DNA of 64,000 bases from the NCBI RefSeq assembly GCF_048820895.1, contig NZ_JBMERQ010000005.1, positions 124,001-188,000 of the forward strand, read 5' to 3'. The stretch comes from Cribrihabitans_A neustonicus (GTDB taxonomy: Bacteria; Pseudomonadota; Alphaproteobacteria; Rhodobacterales; Rhodobacteraceae). Position 1 is the first letter of the stretch; each line of letters begins with the position of its first letter. Positions 1 through 8,264 of this stretch are shown piece by piece. The translations under genes were made by a program, and so were the position numbers. The notes beneath the pieces were generated by a model. That model was not told the DNA's origin, searched no databases, and saw nothing but the letters and a program-made list of their open reading frames with translations.

Positions 1-520
1 TCGCGATCCTGCCGCGGAACCGTTCCGGTGCGGCCCGCAGAAAAGCGATCAGGTCACGCCGGGTCCGTGGTATCTCCTGCCCCTCCAGCACGCCCGCATT
101 GACCACGAAGGACGCTGGCTCCAGCGAGAAGGCAAAAACATGCCCGCGCCACTCGCCCCAGTCCGGCACCCGCGCGGTGGCGGCGGACTGGTGCCGCAGG
201 GTATAGCCGTCGTTTGCAAGCTTGGTCTGCAAATCCATCGCCGAGGACAGCGCGACGTCAAACCGCTCCTCTCCCTCCAGCACCGCCTTCATCACTTCGC
301 TGCTGTTGGCCACCACATAGTCGACGGCCACCCCCGGCTGGCGTACCAGGAAGCTTTCGATCAGCGGCGCGAGGATAGCGGTGTCGGTGGTGGAGATCAC
401 CCGCAGCACCCGGCCGTCCTGCGGACCGATCCAGCGGCGCTCCTCGGTCTCGAAGGCGTGGCCTTGGCCGCCAAGCCAAGCGAAGGCACTCAGGACAAGG
501 GAAAGGACAAGGAAACGCAT
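1..520 (-). CDS. Periplasmic ABC-type substrate-binding protein linked to TctDE (3' end cut by window edge)
   Basis: The minus strand is open from an ATG at 518-520 to the window edge, giving about 173 residues with no stop. The N-terminus is a hydrophobic signal peptide ending near GHAFET. The following residues (VLRVISTTDTAILAPLIESF, then DVALSSAMDLQTKLANDGY) look like the first lobe of a periplasmic solute-binding protein of the iron/thiamine-type (class II) family. Its start overlaps the last 31 bases of the histidine kinase gene on the same strand, so the order is tctD-tctE-SBP in one transcript. Proteins of this type next to TctE-like kinases are thought to bind the ligand and help the kinase sense it; that role here is inference. 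The ligand is unknown and the C-terminal half lies outside the window. Confidence 0.8.
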   Translation of the reverse strand, partial: MRFLVLSLVLSAFAWLGGQGHAFETEERRWIGPQDGRVLRVISTTDTAILAPLIESFLVRQPGVAVDYVVANSSEVMKAVLEGEERFDVALSSAMDLQTKLANDGYTLRHQSAATARVPDWGEWRGHVFAFSLEPASFVVNAGVLEGQEIPRTRRDLIAFLRAAPERFRGRIA

Positions 521-1875
521 GCGCCCGCTCCGCTTTCGCTGTTCTTGATAGTGAGCTGCCCGCCATGCGCCTCCGCCACCTCCCGCGCGATGGTGAGGCC
601 GAGACCCGAGCCGATCGTGCCGCCCGCATTGGCGCCGCGCACGAAGCGGCCGGTCAGCGCTTCGGTATCCGCCGCCCCGAAGCCGCCTGCCTCATCCTCG
701 ACGGTGACGCAGGCCAGCCCGTCCCGCGCCGCGACCCGCAGCCACACGTCGGCCTCACGGCCCGAGTACTTGATCGCGTTATCGAGGATGTTGCGCACCG
801 CATTCTGAATCAGGATGGCATCCCCCGGCACGGCGACATCGCCTGCGGCCTCGAAATGGAGGGCAATATCCTTCATCGCCGCGGTCGGCCGCAGCCGGCC
901 CGCCAGTTCCCGCGCCAGCGCCGTCAGCGCCACCTCCTCGCGCTCCAGGCTGTCGGTGCGGAAGGTGACCATGGCGTGGTCCAAGAGCTGCCCCGCCGCG
1001 CGCGAGCTTTCGTCGATGGCGCGGATCATCGCGCGCAGGGCGGCGCGGTTCTCCTCCCGCTCCACCCGCAAGAGTGTGACCTCTGCCTGCGCCCGCACCG
1101 TGGCCAGCGGCGTGCGCACCCGATGCGCGGCCTCGGCGATGAAATCTTCCGACCGGGCGAGCGAGGTCTGCAGACGCGAGATGAAACTGTTGAGCGAGGC
1201 GACCAGCGGCGCCATCTCGGCGGGCACCGGGCGGGAAACCGGGCGCAGGTCCTTGGGCCCGCGGCGCGAAACCGCCTCGGTCAGCGACCGCAAGGGCGTG
1301 ATGCTGGAGCGCGCCGACCACACCGCCAGCGCCGAGGCGAGCACAAAGAACCCCGCCCCGAGAATGAGCGCAGAGCGCGACAGCCGCGCAAGCTGGGCCT
1401 GTTGCCCCGCGCGTGTCTGCGCCACCGAGACCCGCACCAGCGCTGGCGCGCCCTCCAGCGACAGCCGCCGCGACACACTCACTGCGCGGATGCTCTCGGA
1501 CTTGTACTCCGCGGTCTCGAACACCGGCTGGCCGGGCGCGGCCGTCTCCTCCCCCACCGGCAGGTCGGCATAGCCGGTGATCAAGCCCCCGGGGCCCGTC
1601 ACCCGGTAAAACACGCGGTCATCGCTCACGTTGCCGAGCATCGACAGCGCCGCGTACGGCAAATCGGCGGTAATTGTCCCGGTCTGCACCGCCACCGTGT
1701 CGAGGATCGAAGTGGCCGAAGCCAGCAGGATCCGGTCATGGCTTTCCCCCGCCAGGGTCCGCACGAAGCCCAGCATGGTGAAGAACAAAAGCGCCGCCAG
1801 AAGCGCAGCGCTGCCGACCAGCTGCAGCAGCAGCCGGCGGCGGATCGACCCCTGGACGTTGACTCCTGCGCTCAT
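490..1875 (-). CDS. tctE: Sensor histidine kinase, TctE-like
   Basis: 461-residue membrane histidine kinase. A first membrane segment lies near residues 13-40 (LLLQLVGSAALLAALLFF), followed by a periplasmic sensor loop of about 130 residues. A second membrane segment (LILGAGFFVLASALAVW) leads into a HAMP-like linker. The HisKA box AEAAHRVRTPLATV places the phospho-accepting histidine at about residue 251. The ATPase domain shows an N box (NILDNAIKYS) and a C-terminal glycine-rich GSGLGLTIAREV. Its start overlaps the tctD stop by four bases (ATGA), so the two are translationally coupled. TctE family members control tricarboxylate uptake, which fits the divergent tctCBA operon. The signal is not visible from sequence. 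Confidence 0.9.
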   Translation of the reverse strand: MSAGVNVQGSIRRRLLLQLVGSAALLAALLFFTMLGFVRTLAGESHDRILLASATSILDTVAVQTGTITADLPYAALSMLGNVSDDRVFYRVTGPGGLITGYADLPVGEETAAPGQPVFETAEYKSESIRAVSVSRRLSLEGAPALVRVSVAQTRAGQQAQLARLSRSALILGAGFFVLASALAVWSARSSITPLRSLTEAVSRRGPKDLRPVSRPVPAEMAPLVASLNSFISRLQTSLARSEDFIAEAAHRVRTPLATVRAQAEVTLLRVEREENRAALRAMIRAIDESSRAAGQLLDHAMVTFRTDSLEREEVALTALARELAGRLRPTAAMKDIALHFEAAGDVAVPGDAILIQNAVRNILDNAIKYSGREADVWLRVAARDGLACVTVEDEAGGFGAADTEALTGRFVRGANAGGTIGSGLGLTIAREVAEAHGGQLTIKNSESGAGACVSLSFPLS

Positions 1876-2537
1876 GCCACCGTCAGCCGGTAGCCAAGAC
1901 CGCGCACCGTGGTGATCTCCACGCCGGACCCGGCGAGATGCTTGCGCAGGCGCGCCACGTAGACCTCTATCGCGTTTTCCGAAACGTCTTCCTCGTAGGA
2001 AAACAGCCGCTCCACCAGCTTGGCCTTGGAAAAGATCTGACCCGGCGCATTCAGGAAGACCTCCAGCAGCCGCAGTTCCCGGTTGCGCAGCGCGATGACC
2101 TTGCCGCCGCTGGCAATGGTGCCCGCCATCGGGTCGAAGGTTAGGCCGGCGAACTGGCGCAGGTTGGAGCTGCCGCCGCCGCGCCGCCGCAGCACTGCCC
2201 GGCAGCGCGCCTCCAGCTCGGAAAAGTCGAAAGGTTTGGTGAGGTAGTCATCAGCGCCGAGATCCAGAAGCCCGACCCGGTCCGACACCTCGGAGCGCGC
2301 GGTCAGCACGATCACCGGCGTCTCCTTCCGGCGCGCCCGGTGGCTTTTCAGAAAGGCCCGCCCATCGCCGTCCGGAAGCATGATGTCCAGCAGGATCAGA
2401 TCATAGTCCGCCACCCCGTCGAAGGCCGCCGCGGTGGCCACGTCCGGGGCGTGATCGACGACATGGCCGTCCAGCCGCAGCCGGTCCAGAACCGCGGCCG
2501 CGAGGCTTTCGTTGTCCTCGACCAGCAGGAAACGCAT
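1872..2537 (-). CDS. tctD: Response regulator, OmpR/PhoB family, TctD-like
   Basis: 221 residues, the normal length for this family. The receiver domain (about 1-115) has the acidic pocket near EDNE, the phosphorylation site Asp51 in LILLDIMLPDGDG, and the conserved lysine in YLTKPFDF. The C-terminal half is a winged-helix DNA-binding domain (LRNRELRLLEVFLNAPGQIF through VRGLGYRL). It is the first gene of the minus-strand operon and faces tctC across 107 bases, where a short inverted repeat could be its binding site. The likely role is activation of the divergent tricarboxylate-type transporter in response to TctE; this is inferred from family and position. Confidence 0.92.
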   Translation of the reverse strand: MRFLLVEDNESLAAAVLDRLRLDGHVVDHAPDVATAAAFDGVADYDLILLDIMLPDGDGRAFLKSHRARRKETPVIVLTARSEVSDRVGLLDLGADDYLTKPFDFSELEARCRAVLRRRGGGSSNLRQFAGLTFDPMAGTIASGGKVIALRNRELRLLEVFLNAPGQIFSKAKLVERLFSYEEDVSENAIEVYVARLRKHLAGSGVEITTVRGLGYRLTVA

Positions 2538-2564
2538 GTTCGATCACCCCATTTCTGACGCACG

Positions 2565-2580
2565 TGACAGGTTTGTGTCA
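2565..2580. promoter_or_regulatory. Candidate operator in the tctD/tctC divergent region
   Basis: The 107-base divergent region contains TGACA, six bases, TGTCA, an inverted repeat, with a further TGACG just upstream. It sits where a response regulator acting on both operons would be expected. No confident -35/-10 pair was assigned. The link to TctD is inference. Confidence 0.35.
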
Positions 2581-2644
2581 GCTTGCCGTGCTTCATACCA
2601 GTCATGCGCGGCCCGGCCGCGTTTTGTCAAATGGGAGGACAACA

Positions 2645-3628
2645 ATGACCAAATGGACCCTGACCCGCCGCGCGGCGCTGGCCGCCACGGCGGCGGCGCT
2701 GGCTATTGCAACCCCGGCCTGGGCCGAAGAAAAAGTGGTCGACAGCATCCACTTCCTGATCCCCGGCGGCGCGGGCGGCGGCTGGGACGGCACCGCACGC
2801 GGCACCGGCGAGGCACTGACGGAGGCCGGGCTGGTCGGCAAGGCATCTTACGAGAACATGTCGGGCGGCGGCGGCGGCAAGGCGATCGGCTACCTGATCG
2901 AGAACGCCGACAGCAACCACGGCACGCTGATGGTGAACTCCACCCCGATCGTTATCCGCTCGCTCACCGGCGTGTTCCCGCAGAACTTCCGAGATCTCAC
3001 CCTGGTGGCGGGCACCATCGGCGACTACGCCGCGATGGTGGTCAGCAAGGACAGCCCGATCAACTCGATGGAAGACCTGCTGGCCGCCTACAAGGACGAC
3101 CCGCGCGGCACCGCCATCGGCGGCGGCTCGGTGCCGGGCGGTATGGACCACCTGGTGGCGGCGATGGTGATGGAAGCGGCGGGCGAGGACCCGACCGCGG
3201 TGAAATACATCCCCTATGACGCGGGCGGCAAGGCGATGGCGGCGCTGCTTTCCGGCGAGATCGCAGCACTGTCGACAGGCTTTTCCGAGGCCATCGACCT
3301 CGCCAATGCGGGCGAGGTGAAGATCATCGGCGTCACCGCAGACGAGCGGGTGGACAGCTACCCCGATGCCCCCACCATGAAGGAGCAGGGGCTCGACACA
3401 ACCTTCGTCAACTGGCGCGGCTTCTTCGGCGCCCCCGGCCTGCCGGAAGACCAGCTCTCGGCCTATCAGACCGCACTGGCGAAGATGTATGACACCCCCG
3501 AGTGGGAAGAGGTGCGCGCCCGCAACGGCTGGGTGAACATCCACAACTCCGGCGAGGATTTCCGCACTTTCCTGGAACAGCAGGAACAAGTGATCGGCGA
3601 TCTGATGAAGAAGCTCGGCTTCCTCTGA
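2645..3628 (+). CDS. tctC: Tripartite tricarboxylate transporter substrate-binding protein TctC
   Basis: 327-residue periplasmic binding protein of the Bug/TctC family. The start at 2645 is chosen over an upstream in-frame ATG because a good ribosome site (GGGAGGA) lies just before it and the N-terminus then forms a signal peptide. That peptide has a twin-arginine-like stretch (LTRRAALAATAAALAIATPAWA) and probable cleavage after AWA. The body carries family-typical segments such as FLIPGGAGGGWDGTARGTGEAL and the ligand-loop region GTIGDYAAMVVSKDSPI. It captures a carboxylate and hands it to TctAB. It is followed by a long inverted repeat and then tctB-tctA, so tctC may be expressed at a higher level than the membrane genes. 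Substrate is not predictable. Confidence 0.92.
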   Translation: MTKWTLTRRAALAATAAALAIATPAWAEEKVVDSIHFLIPGGAGGGWDGTARGTGEALTEAGLVGKASYENMSGGGGGKAIGYLIENADSNHGTLMVNSTPIVIRSLTGVFPQNFRDLTLVAGTIGDYAAMVVSKDSPINSMEDLLAAYKDDPRGTAIGGGSVPGGMDHLVAAMVMEAAGEDPTAVKYIPYDAGGKAMAALLSGEIAALSTGFSEAIDLANAGEVKIIGVTADERVDSYPDAPTMKEQGLDTTFVNWRGFFGAPGLPEDQLSAYQTALAKMYDTPEWEEVRARNGWVNIHNSGEDFRTFLEQQEQVIGDLMKKLGFL

Positions 3629-3653
3629 GCCTGGGCTTGGCCAGGCGCAAGGG

Positions 3654-3774
3654 CGGGGGCTCTGCCCCCGCACCCCCGGGATATTTGCAGCAAGAGGAAA
3701 AGGCGATTGGGCCTTCCTCTTGCCGATAAATATCCCGGGGGGAGCCGCGCCCGGCGCGGCGGGGGCAGAGCCCC
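3654..3774. repeat. 121-base nested inverted repeat between tctC and tctB
   Basis: The outer arms are GGGGGCTCTGCCCC and its near mirror GGGGGCAGAGCCCC. Inner arms CCCGGGATATTTGC and CAAGAGGAA pair with TTCCTCTTGC and AAATATCCCGGG. The whole segment could fold into one long hairpin covering most of the 182-base gap. From general knowledge, similar GC-box/ATATTT hairpins occur dispersed in Roseobacter-group genomes. It may stabilise the tctC message or attenuate transcription into tctBA. No second copy was noticed in this window. Confidence 0.75.
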
Positions 3775-3810
3775 TGCCTGCCTCACCGCAACCACATATT
3801 TCCGGAGGGC

Positions 3811-4308
3811 ATGATGGCTCTTGACCGCTGGATCGCGCTGGCCGTGCTGCTGATCAGTCTCGCTTACGGCTATGCCGCCTTTTTCACCATGGACGCAAGC
3901 CTGCCGCCGTTCATGCAACGCAACCCGGTCTGGCCCAGCAGCTTCCCCAAGATCCTGTCGGTGCTGACGGTGCTGACCGCGCTCTTTGTGCTCCTGGGCT
4001 TCGAGAAGGGCGCGGCGGATCCCAAGCCGATGGAGATCAATTACCGCCGCCTCACCGAATACAAACTGGGCCAGGCGCTTCTGCTGCTCGGGCTGATGGC
4101 GGCCTACGCGCTGCTGCTGCGCCCCTTGGGCTTTGTCGGCGCGACGCTGGGTTTCCTGGTGGCGGGCGCGATGATCCTGGGCGAGCGCAAGCTGCATATT
4201 CTGCTGCCAGTGGCTGCCATTGCGGCGGGCGCTGTCTGGTACCTGGTGCAGGAGGTGCTCGGCATCTTCCTCAGCCCCTGGCCCGCATTTATCACAAACG
4301 GAGGCTGA
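3811..4308 (+). CDS. tctB: Tripartite tricarboxylate transporter small membrane subunit TctB
   Basis: 165 residues with four predicted membrane segments: near 8-26 (ALAVLLISLAYGYAAFF), 50-66, 88-110 and 125-150. This is the usual size and topology of TctB. The start has GGAGG six bases upstream; a second ATG immediately follows the first and cannot be excluded. The stop is one base from the tctA start, so the two membrane subunits are co-translated. It partners TctA and TctC in secondary, ion-driven uptake of a carboxylate across the inner membrane. Confidence 0.88.
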   Translation: MMALDRWIALAVLLISLAYGYAAFFTMDASLPPFMQRNPVWPSSFPKILSVLTVLTALFVLLGFEKGAADPKPMEINYRRLTEYKLGQALLLLGLMAAYALLLRPLGFVGATLGFLVAGAMILGERKLHILLPVAAIAAGAVWYLVQEVLGIFLSPWPAFITNGG

Positions 4309-4309
4309 C

Positions 4310-5827
4310 ATGATCGAAGGCATCCTGATCGGCCTCGGCACGGCCTTTTCCCTCACCAACCTTCTGATGGTCATCGGCGGCTGCCTGATTGGCACCTTCA
4401 TCGGCATGCTGCCGGGGCTGGGGCCGATGTCGATCATCGCCATCATGATCCCCGTCGCGGTGTCGCTGGGCGATCCTTCGGCGGCGCTGATCCTGCTCGC
4501 AGGGGTCTATTACGGCGCCATCTTCGGCGGCTCCACCTCCTCGATCCTGATCAACGCGCCGGGGGTGGCCTCAACCGTGGCAACCTCCTTCGACGGCTAC
4601 CCGATGACCCGGCAGGGCAAGGCGGGCAAGGCACTGACGGTGGCGGCAATCTCCTCCTTTGCTGGCGGCACCATCGGCGCGATCCTGCTGATGATCTTCG
4701 CACCCGCGCTGGCGACGGTGGCGCTCTTGTTCCACTCGGCGGAATATTTCGCGCTGATGGTGGTTGGCCTTTCGGCGATTGCGGCCTTTGCCGGTTCCGG
4801 CCAGGTCGGCAAGGCGCTGCTGATGACGCTCCTCGGGCTCATCATGGCGACGGTGGGCGAGGGCGCGCTGTTCAACCTGCCGCGCTTCACCATGGGCATC
4901 ATGGACCTGCAGTCAGGCTTCGGCTTCATCACCCTGGCGATGGCGATGTTCGCCCTGCCCGAGGCGATGTATCTGGTGCTCGACCCCACCCGCTCAAAGT
5001 CGGGCGGCGGCAGCGGCGAGATCAAGGACCTGCGCATCACCAGGGAAGAGGCCAAGGCGATCGCTCCGGTCATCGGGCGGCAGTCGGTCCAGGGTTTCCT
5101 GATCGGCGTGCTGCCGGGTGCGGGCGCCACCATCGCCTCTTTCCTCGGCTACGCGGTGGAGCGCAACATCGCCCCGAAGGAGGAGCAGGAGCAGTTTGGC
5201 AAAGGCTCGGTCAAGGGGCTGGCGGCGCCGGAGAGCGCCAACAACGCTGCCTGCACCGGGTCGTTCGTGCCGCTCCTGACGCTGGGCATCCCCGGCTCCG
5301 GCACCACCGCGATCCTTCTCGGCGCGCTGATTGCGCTCAACGTCTCGCCCGGGCCGCGGCTGATGCTGGACGAGCCGCAGATCTTCTGGGCGGTGATCAT
5401 CTCGATGTACCTCGGCAACGTGATCCTCCTGGTCCTGAACCTGCCTCTGATCCCCTATATCGCCAAGGTGCTGGCGGTGCCGCGCACCTACCTGATCCCC
5501 TTCATCCTGTTCTTCACTCTGATGGGGGCCTACATCGGCCAGAACAACGCGACCGAACTGCTGATCCTCGTCGGCCTGGGCATCTGCGCCACGGTGCTGC
5601 GCTTTGCCGATTACCCGCTGGCGCCTCTGCTGATCGGCTTCATCCTGGGCCGGATGCTGGAGGACAACTTCGCCCGCTCGATGCAGCTTTATGACGGGGT
5701 GGGCTTCATCCTGGAGCGGCCGATGACCATGGGCCTGCTGGCGCTGGCGGTGATCCTGGTGGTGCTGCCCAGCTACCGGGCGAGGCGGGCGCGGCTGCGG
5801 GCCGAGGGCGCGGCCGACGCCGACTGA
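4310..5827 (+). CDS. tctA: Tripartite tricarboxylate transporter large permease TctA
   Basis: 505 residues, typical for TctA, with about 11-12 hydrophobic segments. Two halves carry the conserved family segments: GTFIGMLPGLGPMSIIAIMIPV near residue 25 and GVLPGAGATIASFLGYAVER in the second half. NNAACTGSFVPLLTLGIPGSGTTAILLGAL follows. The start at 4310 is chosen because GGAGG precedes it and it abuts tctB; a longer in-frame extension would overlap tctB. A strong hairpin follows the stop. It forms the translocation path for the substrate delivered by TctC. Confidence 0.93.
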   Translation: MIEGILIGLGTAFSLTNLLMVIGGCLIGTFIGMLPGLGPMSIIAIMIPVAVSLGDPSAALILLAGVYYGAIFGGSTSSILINAPGVASTVATSFDGYPMTRQGKAGKALTVAAISSFAGGTIGAILLMIFAPALATVALLFHSAEYFALMVVGLSAIAAFAGSGQVGKALLMTLLGLIMATVGEGALFNLPRFTMGIMDLQSGFGFITLAMAMFALPEAMYLVLDPTRSKSGGGSGEIKDLRITREEAKAIAPVIGRQSVQGFLIGVLPGAGATIASFLGYAVERNIAPKEEQEQFGKGSVKGLAAPESANNAACTGSFVPLLTLGIPGSGTTAILLGALIALNVSPGPRLMLDEPQIFWAVIISMYLGNVILLVLNLPLIPYIAKVLAVPRTYLIPFILFFTLMGAYIGQNNATELLILVGLGICATVLRFADYPLAPLLIGFILGRMLEDNFARSMQLYDGVGFILERPMTMGLLALAVILVVLPSYRARRARLRAEGAADAD

Positions 5828-5833
5828 AACCAT

Positions 5834-5870
5834 AAATGGAAGGCTTCGGCCTTCCATTTTCATTTTTCCC
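5834..5870 (+). terminator. Intrinsic terminator after tctA
   Basis: Perfect 11-base stem AAATGGAAGGC, tetraloop TTCG, GCCTTCCATTT, followed by a T-rich run (TCATTTTTCCC). It lies 7 bases after the tctA stop. An in-frame ATG inside this stem is not the start of the next gene. Confidence 0.85.
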
Positions 5871-5883
5871 AAGGACGCAACTC

Positions 5884-6903
5884 ATGAACCTGCGCCGCCG
5901 CCTTTACACGATCTGCATTGCCGCGCTGGGAGCCGCGCTGTTCCTGTGGCTGGATCTGCCGCTGCCGATGCTGCTGGGGCCGATGTTCCTGTGCCTGGCG
6001 TTTGCGCTTGGCGGCGCGGCGATGGAAGGAATCGGGGTGGTCGGCACCGCCTTCCGCACCCTGTTGGGTGTTGCCGCGGGCTCCTCCATCACGCCCGCGG
6101 CCGCGGCGGCGGTGCCGGAACTGGCGCTGTCGCTGATGCTGGTGCCGGTGTTTGTCGCAACGGTGGCGATGCTCTCCTTTCCACTGATGCGCCGCGTCTT
6201 TGGCTTCGACCGGGTGACCAGCTACTTCTGCGCGATGCCGGGCGGGCTGCAGGATCTGGTGGTGTTCGGAGAGCAGGCGGGCGGCAACCTGAGGGTCCTG
6301 TCGCTGGTCCATGCCACCCGAATCCTGCTGATTGTGAGCGCCGCCCCCTTCCTGCTGGACTGGATCTGGCACGTCGACCTATTGGCGCGGCCCGGCCGCC
6401 CTGCGGCGGATGTGCCGCCCGCGCAGATCCTGTGGATGATCGCCGCCGGGCTTGGCGGCTGGTGGGCGGCTGCAAGACTGCGCATCTTCGGCGCCTCAAT
6501 CATCGGGCCGATGGCGGTGACAGCAGCGCTGAGCCTGTCGGGCGTGATCACCGGCCGCCCGCCGGCCGAGATGATCTGGGCCAGCCAGTTCGCGATCGGG
6601 CTGGCGGTGGGGGCAAAATACGCGGGCGTCACCTGGGGTGAACTGCGCCGGGTGGTGCTGGCGGGTGCGGTGAACGGCGTGCTGCTGACCGCGGTCAGCG
6701 CGGTTTTCATCCTGGCCATCGGGGCCGCCGCCATCGCACCGCCCTTGGAGGCCTTCCTCGCCTTCGTGCCCGGCGGACAGGGCGAGATGGTGGTGCTGGC
6801 GATCATCGCAGGCGCGGACCTTGGTTACGTGGTGCTGCATCACATCGCCCGCATCGCACTGGTGGTGACCTGCGCGCCGCTGGTGCTGCGCCTCGCCCGG
6901 TAG
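5884..6903 (+). CDS. AbrB-family membrane protein (putative transporter/regulator)
   Basis: 339-residue polytopic membrane protein with about ten hydrophobic segments. It matches the AbrB/'ammonia monooxygenase' family, which consists of two repeated halves. The repeats are visible as LPMLLGPMFLCLAFALGG near residue 25 and RIFGASIIGPMAVTAALSLSG near residue 205, and as MPGGLQDLVVFGEQAGG and FVPGGQGEMVVLAIIAGADLGYV. The start at 5884 has AAGGA upstream and avoids the terminator stem. Members often sit beside TctCBA transporters, as here. The biochemical role of the family is not established; a link to carboxylate transport is inferred from position only. Confidence 0.8.
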   Translation: MNLRRRLYTICIAALGAALFLWLDLPLPMLLGPMFLCLAFALGGAAMEGIGVVGTAFRTLLGVAAGSSITPAAAAAVPELALSLMLVPVFVATVAMLSFPLMRRVFGFDRVTSYFCAMPGGLQDLVVFGEQAGGNLRVLSLVHATRILLIVSAAPFLLDWIWHVDLLARPGRPAADVPPAQILWMIAAGLGGWWAAARLRIFGASIIGPMAVTAALSLSGVITGRPPAEMIWASQFAIGLAVGAKYAGVTWGELRRVVLAGAVNGVLLTAVSAVFILAIGAAAIAPPLEAFLAFVPGGQGEMVVLAIIAGADLGYVVLHHIARIALVVTCAPLVLRLAR

Positions 6904-7026
6904 CAGACAGCGGAGCCGGCAGTACAGCAAGGCATTGTTTCCGCCGCAGATCTTTGACAAAGCTGGATTCGCAGCGCGGCCCGCCACGGATGGCAGCCGG
7001 GGCGCAATGGGAAAGGACAGGAGCGG

Positions 7027-7662
7027 ATGAAAGATCTGCCGCAGTTGGACCCTCGCGAGCTGACCGCCTGCCCGGTCTGCGACGCGCTCCACCGTGAGGA
7101 GCACGTGCCCGCGCATCAGATCGCCCGCTGCGCCCGCTGCCATACGGTGCTGGCGGCGCCGAAGTCAGGGGCGATGACGCGCATCACCATGCTCAGCATC
7201 ACCGCGCTGATCCTGATCGGCGCCGCCGTGCTGTTTCCCTTCCTCGGCCTGCGCGCCCAGGGGCTGTCGCAGGAGGCCTCGGTGCTGGACACGGTGATGG
7301 CCTTTTCCGGCGGCTTCATGGCACCCCTGTCGCTGGCGGTGACATTGCTGATCGTCTTGCTGCCCGCGGCGCGCTACCTTGCAATCATCTACGTTCTCGC
7401 GCCGATGGCGCTTGGCTGGCATCCCGCGCGCCACGCCGCCGCCGCCTACCGCTGGGCCGAGCGGATCAAGCCCTGGGCGATGGCGGAGATCTTCATCGCC
7501 GGCGTGGCGGTGGCGCTGGTCAAGATCTCCGGCATCGCCTCGGTACAGCTGGGGCCGGCGTTCTGGGCCTTCGCAGCCCTGCTCGGCGTGACCGTGCTGA
7601 CCGACAGTTCCATTTGCAGGCTTACGGTATGGAAAACCCTGAACGAACGCCGCCGGTCCTGA
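7027..7662 (+). CDS. pqiA: PqiA-family membrane protein, first copy
   Basis: 211 residues. The N-terminus carries a zinc-ribbon-like pair of motifs (CPVCDALHR and CARCHTVL, Cys-x2-Cys each), then four membrane segments beginning at ITMLSITALILIGAAVLFPFLGL. In E. coli PqiA is one protein of about 400 residues with two such halves; here each half is its own gene. It overlaps the next gene by 34 bases in another frame. PqiA is the inner-membrane partner of PqiB in lipid traffic between the inner and outer membranes. The 123-base gap upstream probably holds the operon promoter, though none was assigned with confidence. Confidence 0.85.
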   Translation: MKDLPQLDPRELTACPVCDALHREEHVPAHQIARCARCHTVLAAPKSGAMTRITMLSITALILIGAAVLFPFLGLRAQGLSQEASVLDTVMAFSGGFMAPLSLAVTLLIVLLPAARYLAIIYVLAPMALGWHPARHAAAAYRWAERIKPWAMAEIFIAGVAVALVKISGIASVQLGPAFWAFAALLGVTVLTDSSICRLTVWKTLNERRRS

Positions 7663-8264
7663 CCGCGCGCCAGGCGGGATTTTACGGCTGCCGGTCCTGC
7701 GGCGGCGTCAACCCGGCGGGCGCAGAGGCCTGCCTGCGCTGCGGCAGCCGCCTGGAGGCCGATCTGGGCGCCAGCCTGCAAAGGGTCTGGGCTTGGATGG
7801 CAGCCGGGCTCATCGCATACATCCCCGCCAATATCTACCCGATGCTGCGCACCACGACCCTGGGCCGCAGCAGCGAGAACACGCTGATCGGCGGCGTGGT
7901 GGAGCTGTTCGGTCAAGGTTCTTACGGTGTCGCGGCGGTGGTCTTCGTGGCCAGCATTCTGATCCCCATCGCCAAGTTCATTGCCATCACCTACCTTGCC
8001 ATTTCTGTCCGCCGCCCGGCGGCGCTGCGCCGCCACGGGCGGATGCTGCTCTACGAGGCGGTGGAGTTCATTGGCCGCTGGTCGATGATCGATGTGTTTG
8101 TGGTTGCCATTCTCGCGGCGCTCGTGCAGCTCGATTTCGCCGCCACCGTGAACCCGGGCCCGGCCGCTGTCAGCTTTGCGCTTTCGGTTGCCTTTACCAT
8201 GCTGTCCGCGCAGAGTTTCGACCCGCGGCTGATCTGGAACGCCGAAGAGAAAGACTATGCATGA
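7629..8264 (+). CDS. pqiA: PqiA-family membrane protein, second copy
   Basis: 211 residues, a second PqiA half with its own zinc-ribbon motifs (CRSCGG and CLRCGSRL) and four membrane segments, including WMAAGLIAYIPANIYPML and YGVAAVVFVASILIPIAKFIAITYL. The ATG at 7629 is preferred to the TTG at 7614. Its stop overlaps the pqiB start by four bases (ATGA). It presumably pairs with the first copy to rebuild the two-domain PqiA. Both reading frames are intact and both have cysteine motifs, so this is not a frameshifted single gene. Confidence 0.85.
   Translation: MENPERTPPVLTARQAGFYGCRSCGGVNPAGAEACLRCGSRLEADLGASLQRVWAWMAAGLIAYIPANIYPMLRTTTLGRSSENTLIGGVVELFGQGSYGVAAVVFVASILIPIAKFIAITYLAISVRRPAALRRHGRMLLYEAVEFIGRWSMIDVFVVAILAALVQLDFAATVNPGPAAVSFALSVAFTMLSAQSFDPRLIWNAEEKDYA

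Noticed and set aside
565..1893. 442-residue plus-strand ORF opposite tctE
   Set aside because: Arg/His-rich, low-complexity translation with no motif, entirely antisense to a clear histidine kinase gene.
5836..5883. Earlier ATG for the AbrB-family gene
   Set aside because: It lies inside the tctA terminator stem; the ATG at 5884 has its own ribosome site.
7614..7662. pqiA as a single gene broken by a frameshift
   Set aside because: Both halves have their own starts and complete zinc-ribbon and membrane segments, as in other Alphaproteobacteria with split PqiA.
7793..8260. N-terminal extension of PqiB to 850 residues
   Set aside because: It reads through pqiA in another frame; the ATG at 8261 with the ATGA overlap gives the normal anchored N-terminus.
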